A DNA stretch of 13,227 bases, taken from contig JAIRSV010000084.1 of NCBI GenBank assembly GCA_031255275.1, positions 1-13,227 on the forward strand. The letters are read 5' to 3'. Positions 5,984 through 12,919 of the stretch are shown here, in pieces. A program made the translations under genes and the position numbers. How positions within the stretch are numbered: position 1 is the first letter of the stretch; each line of letters begins with the position of its first letter. Under the pieces are notes generated by a model, which saw only the letters and a list, made by a program, of their open reading frames with translations, had not been told where the DNA came from and did no database searches. Origin of the DNA: Proteiniphilum sp. Lineage in GTDB: Bacteria > Bacteroidota > Bacteroidia > Bacteroidales > Dysgonomonadaceae.

Positions 5984-6424
5984 TTATTTTTCCTCTTCCC
6001 CTGTCCCGGACTCACCGGAGGCGCTTTCTCCGGCGTTATCCGCTTTTTCAAAGTCGATATTGTGCTTTAGCAAAAGATTATACCAGGAGATCAGCTTTTT
6101 CACATCACCCGGATAGACGCTCTCCCTGCTGTAATCGGGCAGCACCTCTTCCAGGTATGCATACAGCTCTTCGGCAGAGGGTTTGTTCAGCACGACCGGC
6201 TGACCTTTTTCTTTCTCCCTTATTTTTTTCAATACGCTCCTCAGCGGCGTATCCCCGCTTTTGGTGTAGATGGATATATCGCTCAAGGTCACTATCTTCT
6301 CCTGCACGTAGACGGGAACCCGCCTTCCGTCGACAAGCGACTCGACGATGTTCATGTTTTTATTTGTGGAAATGAGCCTGTACAGGCCGGGACGGCCGGT
6401 GACGGATAATATTTTGGACAACAT
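5984..6424 (-). CDS. DUF5606 family protein
   Basis: The product is 146 aa from the ATG at 6424. It belongs to the DUF5606 family, found in Bacteroidota and of unknown role. The N-terminal part, LSKILSVTGRPGLYRLIS, is followed by IVESLVDGRRVPVY and then LSDISIYTKSGDTPL, a beta-rich small domain. A helical part (about 85-125) and an acidic, low-complexity tail (NAGESASGESGTGEEEK) complete it. There is no signal peptide, so it is cytoplasmic. A TTG 16 codons upstream (6472) could extend the frame, but it lies inside the -7 box, so I reject it. It is the first gene of a two-gene operon with cdsA (15-nt gap), which hints at a link to envelope or translation housekeeping but no more. Confidence 0.85.
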   Translation of the reverse strand: MLSKILSVTGRPGLYRLISTNKNMNIVESLVDGRRVPVYVQEKIVTLSDISIYTKSGDTPLRSVLKKIREKEKGQPVVLNKPSAEELYAYLEEVLPDYSRESVYPGDVKKLISWYNLLLKHNIDFEKADNAGESASGESGTGEEEK

Positions 6425-6469
6425 GATTACTGCTTGTTTTAAATAACCGGACTTCAATTTCCGGGAGTG

Positions 6470-6501
6470 CAAAAATACGGAGTCCGTCGCATATTCGCAA
6501 A
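6470..6501 (-). promoter_or_regulatory. Consensus promoter of the DUF5606-cdsA operon
   Basis: On the minus strand, TTTG (6498-6501) is followed after 20 nt by TATTTTTG (6470-6477), a full -33/-7 match. The leader to the ATG at 6424 is about 40 nt. Confidence 0.75.
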
Positions 6502-6540
6502 TTTTTCCCGAAAAAGGAAATTTATCCCGGAAAAATGATC

Positions 6541-6548
6541 TACTTTCG
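6541..6548 (+). promoter_or_regulatory. Likely -7 element of the lactonase gene
   Basis: TACTTTCG differs from TAnnTTTG at one base. A TTTA lies at 6521-6524, somewhat too close to be a good -33. The divergent promoters at 6470-6501 and here share a short AT-rich spacer. Confidence 0.4.
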
Positions 6549-6567
6549 CAGACAGTCGAACAGTAAT

Positions 6568-7806
6568 ATGAATAATAGAATGAAAAAAACAGCTATAACT
6601 GCCCTGACGGCAGTTTTGTTCATCTCGTGCACGGGGGGAAACCGTTTCGGCAGGACAGACCGGAACAGCGCGCCGGAAGAGGCGTCTTCCGCAACGGAAA
6701 TCGCCGCCGGCGACGAACTTTTCCTGCTGGCGGGAACCTATACCTCCGAAGGGGGCGGCAAAGGGATATACCTCTACCGTTTTGATACCGTTACGGGCGC
6801 TTCCGATTCGGTCGGCATGGCGGAGGCGGACAATCCCTCGTACCTCGCCCTGAGTCCCGACGGGAAGTTTTTCTATGCGGTGAGTGAAAATGATGAGTCG
6901 GGCAGCGCGGTATACGCCTTTTCGCTCGACAGGCGGAGCGGAGGGATGGAGTTGCTGAACTCCCGTCCCGTGAACAGCAGTTCGCCCTGTTACATCACCG
7001 TCGGGCGCAAGGGCAGGAACGTGCATACCGCAAATTATGGAGGGGGAAGCATTACCTCATTTCAGGCGAAGGAAGACGGCTGGCTTACTCCTGCCGTGTC
7101 GATGACGGTTTTCAAGGGATCGGGGCCGGACTCCGTCCGGCAGAAAGGCCCTCACCTGCACAGTGTGAACTATTCGCCCGACGGACAATACCTGTTTGCG
7201 GCCGATCTGGGGAGCGACAGACTTTACCGGATCAGCGTGAACGAAACCCCGTTTGAGGGTCAGTCGGGCTTACTGGAGAATAGTCTGAAGGAATTTGTGA
7301 TGCCGGCGGGCACCGGGCCCCGTCATTTCGATTTTCATCCCGGCGGCAGGTTCCTCTACCTGCTGGGGGAGTTGTCGGGCGAGGTGATCGTTTTCGATTA
7401 TGCCTTCGGGGAGTTGACGCAGAAGCAGATAATTGCTGCCGATACGGTGGGCGCCAGCGGCAGCGCTGATATTCATGTCTCTCCCGACGGGCGTTTCCTC
7501 TATGCTTCAAACCGATTGAAGGCCGACGGGATTGCCATATTTTCCGTCAACCCGGACGACGGGACACTCACAAAGAAGGGGTATCAGTTGACGGGAAGGC
7601 ATCCGCGGAATTTTGTGATTACGCCTGACGGAAAGTTCCTGTTAGTGGCTTGTCGGGATGATAATAAGATCGAAGTATTCCGTATTGATGCCGAAACGGG
7701 ACTGCTGACCGATATTCGCCGGGACATCCCGCTCGGCAAACCGGTCTGTCTGAAGTTTGCCGGAACGGTGCGGGACGGCGGTGAGACTGCACCGTCGCCG
7801 GATTGA
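6568..7806 (+). CDS. Lipoprotein of the lactonase / 6-phosphogluconolactonase-like beta-propeller family
   Basis: The product is 412 aa from the ATG at 6568. The N-terminus MNNRMKKTAITALTAVLFIS is a lipoprotein signal with Cys21 as the lipid-bearing residue (F-I-S-C), so the protein is membrane-anchored outside the cytoplasm. The rest is a seven-bladed propeller of the Lactonase (YkgB/Pgl-like) family. It begins FLLAGTYTSEGGGKGIYLYR, then YLALSPDGKFFYAVSEN, GPHLHSVNYSPDGQYLF, GTGPRHFDFHPGGRFLY, HVSPDGRFLYASNRL and HPRNFVITPDGKFLLVACRD. Cytosolic members hydrolyse 6-phosphogluconolactone; a lipoprotein form outside the cytoplasm may act on another lactone or none, so the activity is uncertain. 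An in-frame ATG at 6535 overlaps the likely -7 box and gives a poor N-terminus, so it was not chosen. The stop lies 3 nt from the convergent metA stop. Confidence 0.88.
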   Translation: MNNRMKKTAITALTAVLFISCTGGNRFGRTDRNSAPEEASSATEIAAGDELFLLAGTYTSEGGGKGIYLYRFDTVTGASDSVGMAEADNPSYLALSPDGKFFYAVSENDESGSAVYAFSLDRRSGGMELLNSRPVNSSSPCYITVGRKGRNVHTANYGGGSITSFQAKEDGWLTPAVSMTVFKGSGPDSVRQKGPHLHSVNYSPDGQYLFAADLGSDRLYRISVNETPFEGQSGLLENSLKEFVMPAGTGPRHFDFHPGGRFLYLLGELSGEVIVFDYAFGELTQKQIIAADTVGASGSADIHVSPDGRFLYASNRLKADGIAIFSVNPDDGTLTKKGYQLTGRHPRNFVITPDGKFLLVACRDDNKIEVFRIDAETGLLTDIRRDIPLGKPVCLKFAGTVRDGGETAPSPD

Positions 7807-7809
7807 AAT

Positions 7810-8745
7810 TCACAACTCTCCCAGCTGCGCGATGCCGGAGATATTGAAGGGGGTGGACTGGTATACGAAGTAATTCAGCCAGTTTATGTACAGCAGGTTG
7901 GCGTGCGAACGCCACTGTACCAGCGGAAGCTGTTCCGGATCGTTATTCCTGTAATAGTTTTTGGGCAATGTTACGGAATCCAGCCCTTTCTCCCTGTCAC
8001 GGACAAATTCGTTGTGCAGGGTGAGGGGGGCATATTCGGAATGGCCGGTCACGTAAAACTCCCTTCCGCCGCGGGAGGAGACGATATAAACGCCGGCTTC
8101 TTCCGATTCGGAAAGGATGGTCAGGCCGGCTTGTGACCTGATTTCGCCGGCCGGGATGGTGGTGTGTCTGCTGTGGGGTGCGTAAAATTCGTCGTCGAAG
8201 CCGCGGAACAGCGGGAATGAGGGATCGTTCACCGTATGCCTGAAAACACCGAAGAGTTTTTTCTCCAGCGGACATTTCCGGATACCGTAAAAGTGATGCA
8301 GCGCTGCCTGCGCTGCCCAGCAGATGTAGAACGTGGAGGTGACATGCGTACGTGCCCAGTCCAGAATGGCGGTAAATTCGTCCCAGTAGTGTACCTCTTC
8401 AAAGGGGAGCATCTCCACCGGTGCGCCGGTGATGATCATTCCGTCGTAATACATGTTTTTTATTTTGGAGAATTTGGTGTAGAACGACATCAGATGTTCT
8501 ATGGGCGTATTCCTGGGCGTGTGGGTGGACAGTCCCAGAAATTCGATCTCGACCTGGAGCGGGGAGTTGGACAGAAGCCGTACCAGATCTGTCTCGGTGG
8601 TAATCTTGACCGGCATCAGATTCAGGATCAGTATCCTCAGCGGACGGATGTCCTGGGTGGATGCACGAAGGTCGTCCATCACAAAAATATGCTCCTTTTT
8701 CAGTATCTCAATTGCGGGTAATTTGTCGGGTAGGTTGACGGGCAT
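7810..8745 (-). CDS. metA: Homoserine O-acetyltransferase (MetA type)
   Basis: The product is 311 aa, the usual MetA length. The enzyme activates homoserine by O-acylation, the first committed step of methionine synthesis. It has the class-I glutamine-amidotransferase-like fold of the family. The nucleophile is Cys142 in YICWAAQAALH, with His235 and Glu237 in TGHSEYAP. Residue 111 is Glu (ITGAPVE), not the Gly of E. coli. In the family, Glu111 marks acetyl-CoA and Gly111 succinyl-CoA, so homoserine O-acetyltransferase is the better name although such genes are often labelled succinyltransferase. It is the last gene of the minus-strand run and starts 9 nt after pyrI ends. No SAM or cobalamin riboswitch is visible before it, and with so small a gap it depends on upstream transcription. 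Confidence 0.94.
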   Translation of the reverse strand: MPVNLPDKLPAIEILKKEHIFVMDDLRASTQDIRPLRILILNLMPVKITTETDLVRLLSNSPLQVEIEFLGLSTHTPRNTPIEHLMSFYTKFSKIKNMYYDGMIITGAPVEMLPFEEVHYWDEFTAILDWARTHVTSTFYICWAAQAALHHFYGIRKCPLEKKLFGVFRHTVNDPSFPLFRGFDDEFYAPHSRHTTIPAGEIRSQAGLTILSESEEAGVYIVSSRGGREFYVTGHSEYAPLTLHNEFVRDREKGLDSVTLPKNYYRNNDPEQLPLVQWRSHANLLYINWLNYFVYQSTPFNISGIAQLGEL

Positions 8746-8754
8746 AATTCTCTC

Positions 8755-9219
8755 TTAAAGTAAGACTACTTCTTCCTTTTTGATTTTTATTTCGCAGTAG
8801 TGGCACCGGAGTTCCACCTTTTCCTTGTCCGTTACGTGAAACCGGGTTTTCATCGGTTCGTTGTTGGTGATGCACTTGGGGTTGCTGCACTTTACGATTT
8901 CGACGATCTCGTCGGGCAATACCACCTTTTTTTTCTCGGCCACTTCAAAATTCCTGATGATGTTCAGATTCACGTTGGGGGCTACCAGGGCGATACGGTT
9001 GAGTTCGTCTTCGCGGAAGAATTTCCCGGATACCTTGATGATTCCTTTGGATCCCATCTTGCAACTCTTCAGGTTATTGCCGATGGTGATCCGGTTGTTC
9101 AGCTTCTGAAGCTGAAGCAGCGAAACTACTTTGAAGACGGCGTCGACCGGTATGTGATCGATGGCTGTGCCGTTTTCGAGCGCTGCTACCTGCAGTTCTT
9201 TTCCCATATTTCTGTTCAA
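8755..9219 (-). CDS. pyrI: Aspartate carbamoyltransferase regulatory subunit
   Basis: The product is 154 aa, the normal size for PyrI, which binds nucleotide effectors and holds PyrB trimers together in the ATCase holoenzyme. The N-terminal allosteric domain has ENGTAIDHIP and then VVSLLQLQKLNNRITIGNNL. The C-terminal zinc domain has four cysteines in C-x4-C...C-x2-C: Cys111 and Cys116 (CSNPKC), Cys139 and Cys142 (RCHYC). All are present, so it should bind PyrB. It starts 14 nt after pyrB stops and ends 9 nt before metA starts. The start could be the ATG at 9219 or the one 12 nt downstream (MGKELQ). Confidence 0.96.
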   Translation of the reverse strand: MNRNMGKELQVAALENGTAIDHIPVDAVFKVVSLLQLQKLNNRITIGNNLKSCKMGSKGIIKVSGKFFREDELNRIALVAPNVNLNIIRNFEVAEKKKVVLPDEIVEIVKCSNPKCITNNEPMKTRFHVTDKEKVELRCHYCEIKIKKEEVVLL

Positions 9220-9233
9220 CTGTTTGATTGATT

Positions 9234-10160
9234 TTACATTTTCTGATCCGTATTTATCCCCATCAAGTCGCAGATGATGGCCTGGCGTGTATACATGCCG
9301 TTTTTCGCCTGCTGAAAGTAGTAAGCCTTCGGGTTTGCGTCCACGTCCTGGTCGATCTCCTTCACGCGCGGAAGCGGATGCAGTACTTTCAGGTTTTTTT
9401 TGGAGTCTTCCAGCATGTGGTTGTGGAGGATATATACGTTTTTCACTTTCTCGTATTCCATCAGGTCGGTAAAGCGTTCCTTCTGTACGCGGGTCATGTA
9501 GAGGATGTCGGCGCTGCTGATTGATTCGGGCGAAAATTCCGTGAATTCTCTGTACGGGATTTGCCGGTTGTCGCAGAATGTTTTGTATTTGTCGGGGATG
9601 TGCAGTTCTTCCGGCGCTACGAAGTTGAATCTGGGGTGGAAGTGAGAAAGGCCCTGGATGAGGGAGTGTACTGCCCGTCCGTATTTCAGGTCGCCGACAA
9701 TGGTGATGGTGAGGTTTTCGAGCGTCCCCTGCGTTTCGCAGATGGTGAACAGGTCGAGCATCGTCTGCGTGGGGTGCTGGTTAGAGCCGTCGCCGGCGTT
9801 GATCACCGGCACGGGTGATATTTCGGAGGCGTAGCGGGCTGATCCTTCCAGGTGGTGGCGCATGATGATGAGGTCGGCATAATTGCTTACCATCATGATG
9901 GTGTCTTTGAGCGATTCTCCTTTGGTGGAGCTGCTGGTGGACGAGTCGGAGAAGCCGATGATGCGTCCGCGCAGGCGGCTGACTGCCGTCTCGAAGCTGA
10001 GTCGCGTGCGGGTGGAAGGTTCAAAGAAGAGTGTGGCGCACACTTTTCCTTTGAGCAAATTGCGGTCGGGATTCTGTTTGAATCCGGATGCGCTTTCGAT
10101 GATCCGGTAGATGTCGTCCCGGCTGTAATCGCCGATGTTCACTAAGCTTTTGGTACCCAT
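9234..10160 (-). CDS. pyrB: Aspartate carbamoyltransferase catalytic subunit
   Basis: The product is 308 aa. It joins carbamoyl phosphate and aspartate to form N-carbamoyl-aspartate, the first committed step of de novo pyrimidine synthesis. The carbamoyl-phosphate motif FFEPSTRTRLSFE is at 45-57, with S-T-R-T at 49-52. The mobile 80s loop carries Lys80 (SSTKGES). RHHLEGSARY (101-110), DGSNQHPTQTMLDL (124-137) and HPLPRVKEI (261-269) complete the active site. A pyrI gene directly follows, so the enzyme should be of the allosteric dodecamer type. It lies 24 nt after the dehydrogenase gene, with no promoter seen in that gap. Confidence 0.97.
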   Translation of the reverse strand: MGTKSLVNIGDYSRDDIYRIIESASGFKQNPDRNLLKGKVCATLFFEPSTRTRLSFETAVSRLRGRIIGFSDSSTSSSTKGESLKDTIMMVSNYADLIIMRHHLEGSARYASEISPVPVINAGDGSNQHPTQTMLDLFTICETQGTLENLTITIVGDLKYGRAVHSLIQGLSHFHPRFNFVAPEELHIPDKYKTFCDNRQIPYREFTEFSPESISSADILYMTRVQKERFTDLMEYEKVKNVYILHNHMLEDSKKNLKVLHPLPRVKEIDQDVDANPKAYYFQQAKNGMYTRQAIICDLMGINTDQKM

Positions 10161-10184
10161 GTTATCGTGAAAAATTCAGTGATT

Positions 10185-11387
10185 TTATACTTCCGGATCC
10201 GTATCGAACTGTTCGTGCCACGGTAATCCCTGTTTGACGAGCTGTTTCATGAACGGATCGGGGTCAAACTCTTCCACGTTGAATACGCCCGGTCTCTTCC
10301 AGAGGCCTTGCAGGAACATCATGGCGCCGATGGTGGCCGGCACGCCGGTGGTGTAGCTTACGCCCTGGGCGCCGGTCTCTCTGTAGGCTGCTTCGTGGCT
10401 GCAATTATTATAAATGTAATAGCTGCGTTCTTTGCCGTCTTTAATGCCCCGTATGCGGCATCCGATGGAGGTTTCGCCCGTATAGTTTTCGCCCAGGCTG
10501 CCCGGGTCGGGAAGCACGGCTTTCAGGAACTGGATGGGGACGATTTTTTGACCGTTATATTCCACTTCGTCGATGCGCGCCATGCCGATGTTCCGGATTA
10601 CGCGCAGGTGGGTGAGGTATTCCTGTCCGAAGGTCATCCAGAAGCGGGCGCGCCTGAGGGTGGGGTAGTTCCTGACGAGTGATTCCAGCTCTTCGTGATA
10701 GATCACATAGGATTCTTTGGGGCCGATTCCGGGGTAGGTGAGCGGTTTGTGTATTTCGTGCGGTTCGGTCTCCACCCACTGGCCGTTTTCCCAGTATTTG
10801 CCTTTCTGGGTCACCTCGCGGATGTTGATTTCGGGATTGAAGTTGGTGGCGAATGCTTTGCCGTGATCGCCGGCGTTGCAGTCCACAATGTCGAGATAGC
10901 GGATTTCGTCGAAATGGTGTCTGGCGGCGTGGGCGGTGAAAATGCTTGTCACGCCGGGATCGAATCCGCAGCCGAGGATGGCGGTCAGTCCCGCATTCTC
11001 AAATCTGTCCCGGTATGCCCACTGCCATTTGTATTCGAATCGGGCTTCGTCCCTCGGTTCATAATTGGCCGTATCCAGGTAGTTTACGCCACATTCGAGG
11101 CAGGCGTCCATAATGGTCAGGTCCTGATAGGGCAGCGCTACGTTAATCACCATGTCCGGTTTGTATTCGTGGAACAGGTGCACCAGTTCCGGCACGCTGT
11201 CGGCGTCAACCTGTGCTGTGGAGATGGTTACGCCCGTGCGGCGCTTCACCTCTCCGGCGATGGCGTCGCACTTGCTTCGGGTGCGGCTCGCCTGCATGAT
11301 GTCGGTGAATATTTCTCTGTTTTGCGCTGTTTTGTGGGCTACAACCGTTCCCACGCCGCCGGCGCCGATGATGAGTACTTTTCCCAT
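10185..11387 (-). CDS. Saccharopine dehydrogenase family, probably carboxy(nor)spermidine dehydrogenase
   Basis: The product is 400 aa from the ATG at 11387. The N-terminus is a Rossmann fold, MGKVLIIGAGGVGTVVAHKT, with the nucleotide loop G8-x-G-G-x-G13. DMVINVALPYQDLTIMDACL and VNYLDTANYEPRDEARFEY follow, then ILGCGFDPGVTSIF. The C-terminal half has ATNFNPEINIREVTQKGKYW, YVIYHEELESLV and a late TGVPATIGAMMF. This fits the carboxynorspermidine/carboxyspermidine dehydrogenase branch, which condenses aspartate semialdehyde with a diamine in the alternative spermidine route known from Vibrio and Bacteroides. Lysine-type saccharopine dehydrogenase is the main alternative. The partner decarboxylase is not in this window. 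The frame extends upstream to 11432, but the ATG at 11387 begins the domain exactly. It is the first gene of the run with pyrB, pyrI and metA. Confidence 0.85.
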   Translation of the reverse strand: MGKVLIIGAGGVGTVVAHKTAQNREIFTDIMQASRTRSKCDAIAGEVKRRTGVTISTAQVDADSVPELVHLFHEYKPDMVINVALPYQDLTIMDACLECGVNYLDTANYEPRDEARFEYKWQWAYRDRFENAGLTAILGCGFDPGVTSIFTAHAARHHFDEIRYLDIVDCNAGDHGKAFATNFNPEINIREVTQKGKYWENGQWVETEPHEIHKPLTYPGIGPKESYVIYHEELESLVRNYPTLRRARFWMTFGQEYLTHLRVIRNIGMARIDEVEYNGQKIVPIQFLKAVLPDPGSLGENYTGETSIGCRIRGIKDGKERSYYIYNNCSHEAAYRETGAQGVSYTTGVPATIGAMMFLQGLWKRPGVFNVEEFDPDPFMKQLVKQGLPWHEQFDTDPEV

Positions 11388-11472
11388 AATTTTTTGTTCA
11401 GTTATAGTTAGATGTAATACGTTTGGAGGCAATTCTTTCGCACGGTCGGTCTGTGTGTGCGGACTGCTGCGG

Positions 11473-11480
11473 CAAATATA
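11473..11480 (-). promoter_or_regulatory. -7 element ahead of the dehydrogenase-pyrBI-metA run
   Basis: On the minus strand TATATTTG fits TAnnTTTG. No good -33 box is found 19-20 nt upstream. The leader to the ATG at 11387 would be about 80 nt; no riboswitch or attenuator hairpin is evident in it. Confidence 0.5.
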
Positions 11481-11618
11481 CGATGATTCTGCGAAACGGA
11501 GGGTGTTTCATATTGAAAATATTCTGCCCGGCGCGGGGTTGCGCCCCTGAATGGGGCTTGCTGTTGAGGCCGTTCCGGTTATTTTTATCCGGTTGTGGTT
11601 TATTCAGAAAAAATCGTG

Positions 11619-11626
11619 TACTTTTG
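11619..11626 (+). promoter_or_regulatory. -7 element of the ketoacyl-ACP synthase III-like gene
   Basis: TACTTTTG matches TAnnTTTG. The nearest upstream TTG (11593-11595) is 23 nt away, longer than usual. The leader to the ATG at 11706 is about 75 nt and contains a run of GA repeats. Confidence 0.5.
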
Positions 11627-11705
11627 TAATTCCTGACAGGAAAATCGAAAAAATTAAAAGAGAGAGAGATACAGGGTTATCAGGTTCACTAACGTATGAT
11701 TCACA

Positions 11706-12788
11706 ATGAATAAGTTTTACAGTGTTTTTACCGGTACGGGCAGTTACGTCCCGAGCAGACAGATCAAAAACGAGTTTTTTCATCACTGCGAGTTTTATGA
11801 TGCTGCGGGGGAAAAATTACTCACGCCCGGCGAGGAGATCACGCGCAAATTTGAGGAGATTACGACCATTGCCGAGAGGCGGTATGCCGGGGATGACGAG
11901 ACGACTTCCGATCTGGCCCTCATCGCCGCCCGGAGGGCTATGGAGGCGGCGGGTGTGGACAAGGAGGAGCTTGATTATATTATTTTCGCCCACAACTTCG
12001 GGGAGACGGCGAGCGATAACATACGGATTGACGTGCTGCCGACGCTGGCTGCCAGGCTGAAACGGAAGCTGGGTGTGGCCAATCCCTCGTCCGTGGCCTA
12101 TGATGTGCTGTATGGCTGTCCGGGATGGGTGCAGGCAGTGATTCAGGCAGACTATTATATCCGGTCGGGCGATGCAAAGAAGATACTGGTGGTGGGGGCA
12201 GACGTCCTGTCACGCGTTGCCGATCCGCACGACCGGGACAGTATGATTTATGCCGACGGGGCGGGAGCAGCCGTCCTGGAAGCGCGTGAGAGCGATTCGC
12301 CCGTCGGCGTCATCGGACATAACTCCCGCAGCGATGCCCTGGAGTATGCAAATATGCTTCACATGGGATATTCCTATAACCCCCGGCTGGCGGAGAAAAG
12401 AGATTATTATCTGAAGATGAATGGACGCCGTCTTTATCAGTACGCCATCGAGAATGTGCCGAAGACCATCAAGGCAGGGCTTGACAAGTTGAAGCTTCAT
12501 ATTTCGAAGATCAGCAAAGTGCTGATTCACCAGGCCAACGGGAAAATGGATGACGCTATTCTGAAACGGCTGTTCAAGCTGTATGACCTGAAGGAAGTGC
12601 CGGAACACATCATGCCTATGACGATTTCGTGGCTGGGTAATTCGTCAGTAGCCACCGTACCCACGCTGCTCGACATGATTATGCGCGGAAATATGGACGG
12701 GCATACGTTGAGGAGTGGAGACAATATCGTCCTGGCATCAGTAGGAGCAGGTATGAATATCAACAGTATCGTTTACCGGATCGTGTAA
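11706..12788 (+). CDS. 3-oxoacyl-ACP synthase III family protein (FabH-like)
   Basis: The product is 360 aa, somewhat longer than the roughly 320 aa of E. coli FabH. It has the thiolase fold and the KAS III catalytic triad: Cys138 in DVLYGCPGWVQA, His275 in VLIHQANGKM, and Asn312 in SWLGNSSVATVP. DSMIYADGAGAAVLEA (178-193) and MNGRRLYQYAIENVP (238-252) are typical of the family, and the C-terminal GDNIVLASVGAGMN is the usual glycine-rich end. Such enzymes condense an acyl-CoA with malonyl-ACP. Here the gene stands alone, away from fab genes, and has extra residues near 28-55 (EFYDAAGEKLLTPGEEITRK). It may be a second copy with a special acyl substrate rather than the essential FabH. The substrate cannot be told from sequence. 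Confidence 0.88.
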   Translation: MNKFYSVFTGTGSYVPSRQIKNEFFHHCEFYDAAGEKLLTPGEEITRKFEEITTIAERRYAGDDETTSDLALIAARRAMEAAGVDKEELDYIIFAHNFGETASDNIRIDVLPTLAARLKRKLGVANPSSVAYDVLYGCPGWVQAVIQADYYIRSGDAKKILVVGADVLSRVADPHDRDSMIYADGAGAAVLEARESDSPVGVIGHNSRSDALEYANMLHMGYSYNPRLAEKRDYYLKMNGRRLYQYAIENVPKTIKAGLDKLKLHISKISKVLIHQANGKMDDAILKRLFKLYDLKEVPEHIMPMTISWLGNSSVATVPTLLDMIMRGNMDGHTLRSGDNIVLASVGAGMNINSIVYRIV

Positions 12789-12835
12789 CGTGTAAGGAGC
12801 CGTTCACGATGTGATGATGTAACCCACAAAAACAA

Positions 12836-12853
12836 CCAGCTCGGGGATCGCCC
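12836..12853 (+). repeat. Degenerate head of the terminal repeat
   Basis: The sequence ccagctcggggatcgccc differs at two positions from the start of the full units that follow. It is followed by AT-rich sequence with related words (gttgagagttga, gttgagaag) rather than by the rest of the unit, so it looks like a decayed or truncated copy. Confidence 0.5.
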
Positions 12854-12919
12854 TTTCTCAATGGAAAATTGAAAGTTGAGAGTTGAAAATGCAAGCAAGA
12901 AGTTGAGAAGTGGTGAAAA

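Larger units (their letters stand above)
11388..11705. other. Divergent intergenic region
   Basis: No gene is supported here. The region holds the two divergent -7 elements (11473-11480 minus and 11619-11626 plus) and a GC-rich block at 11535-11557. In that block the CCCC at 11544-11547 can pair with either GGGG at 11535-11538 or GGGG at 11553-11556. No T run follows, so termination is not indicated. Confidence 0.5.

Noticed and set aside
6425..6472. N-terminal extension of the DUF5606 protein from TTG at 6472
   Set aside because: The TTG lies within the -7 box TATTTTTG (6470-6477), and the family begins at the ATG at 6424.
6535..6567. N-terminal extension of the lactonase from ATG at 6535
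   Set aside because: It spans the likely -7 element at 6541-6548 and would bury the lipoprotein signal peptide.
10695..11411. 238-codon plus-strand open frame
   Set aside because: It is antisense to the dehydrogenase gene, which has clear NAD(P)-binding and family motifs.
11388..11432. N-terminal extension of the dehydrogenase from 11432
   Set aside because: The Rossmann strand starts right after the ATG at 11387, and the added residues have no family counterpart.
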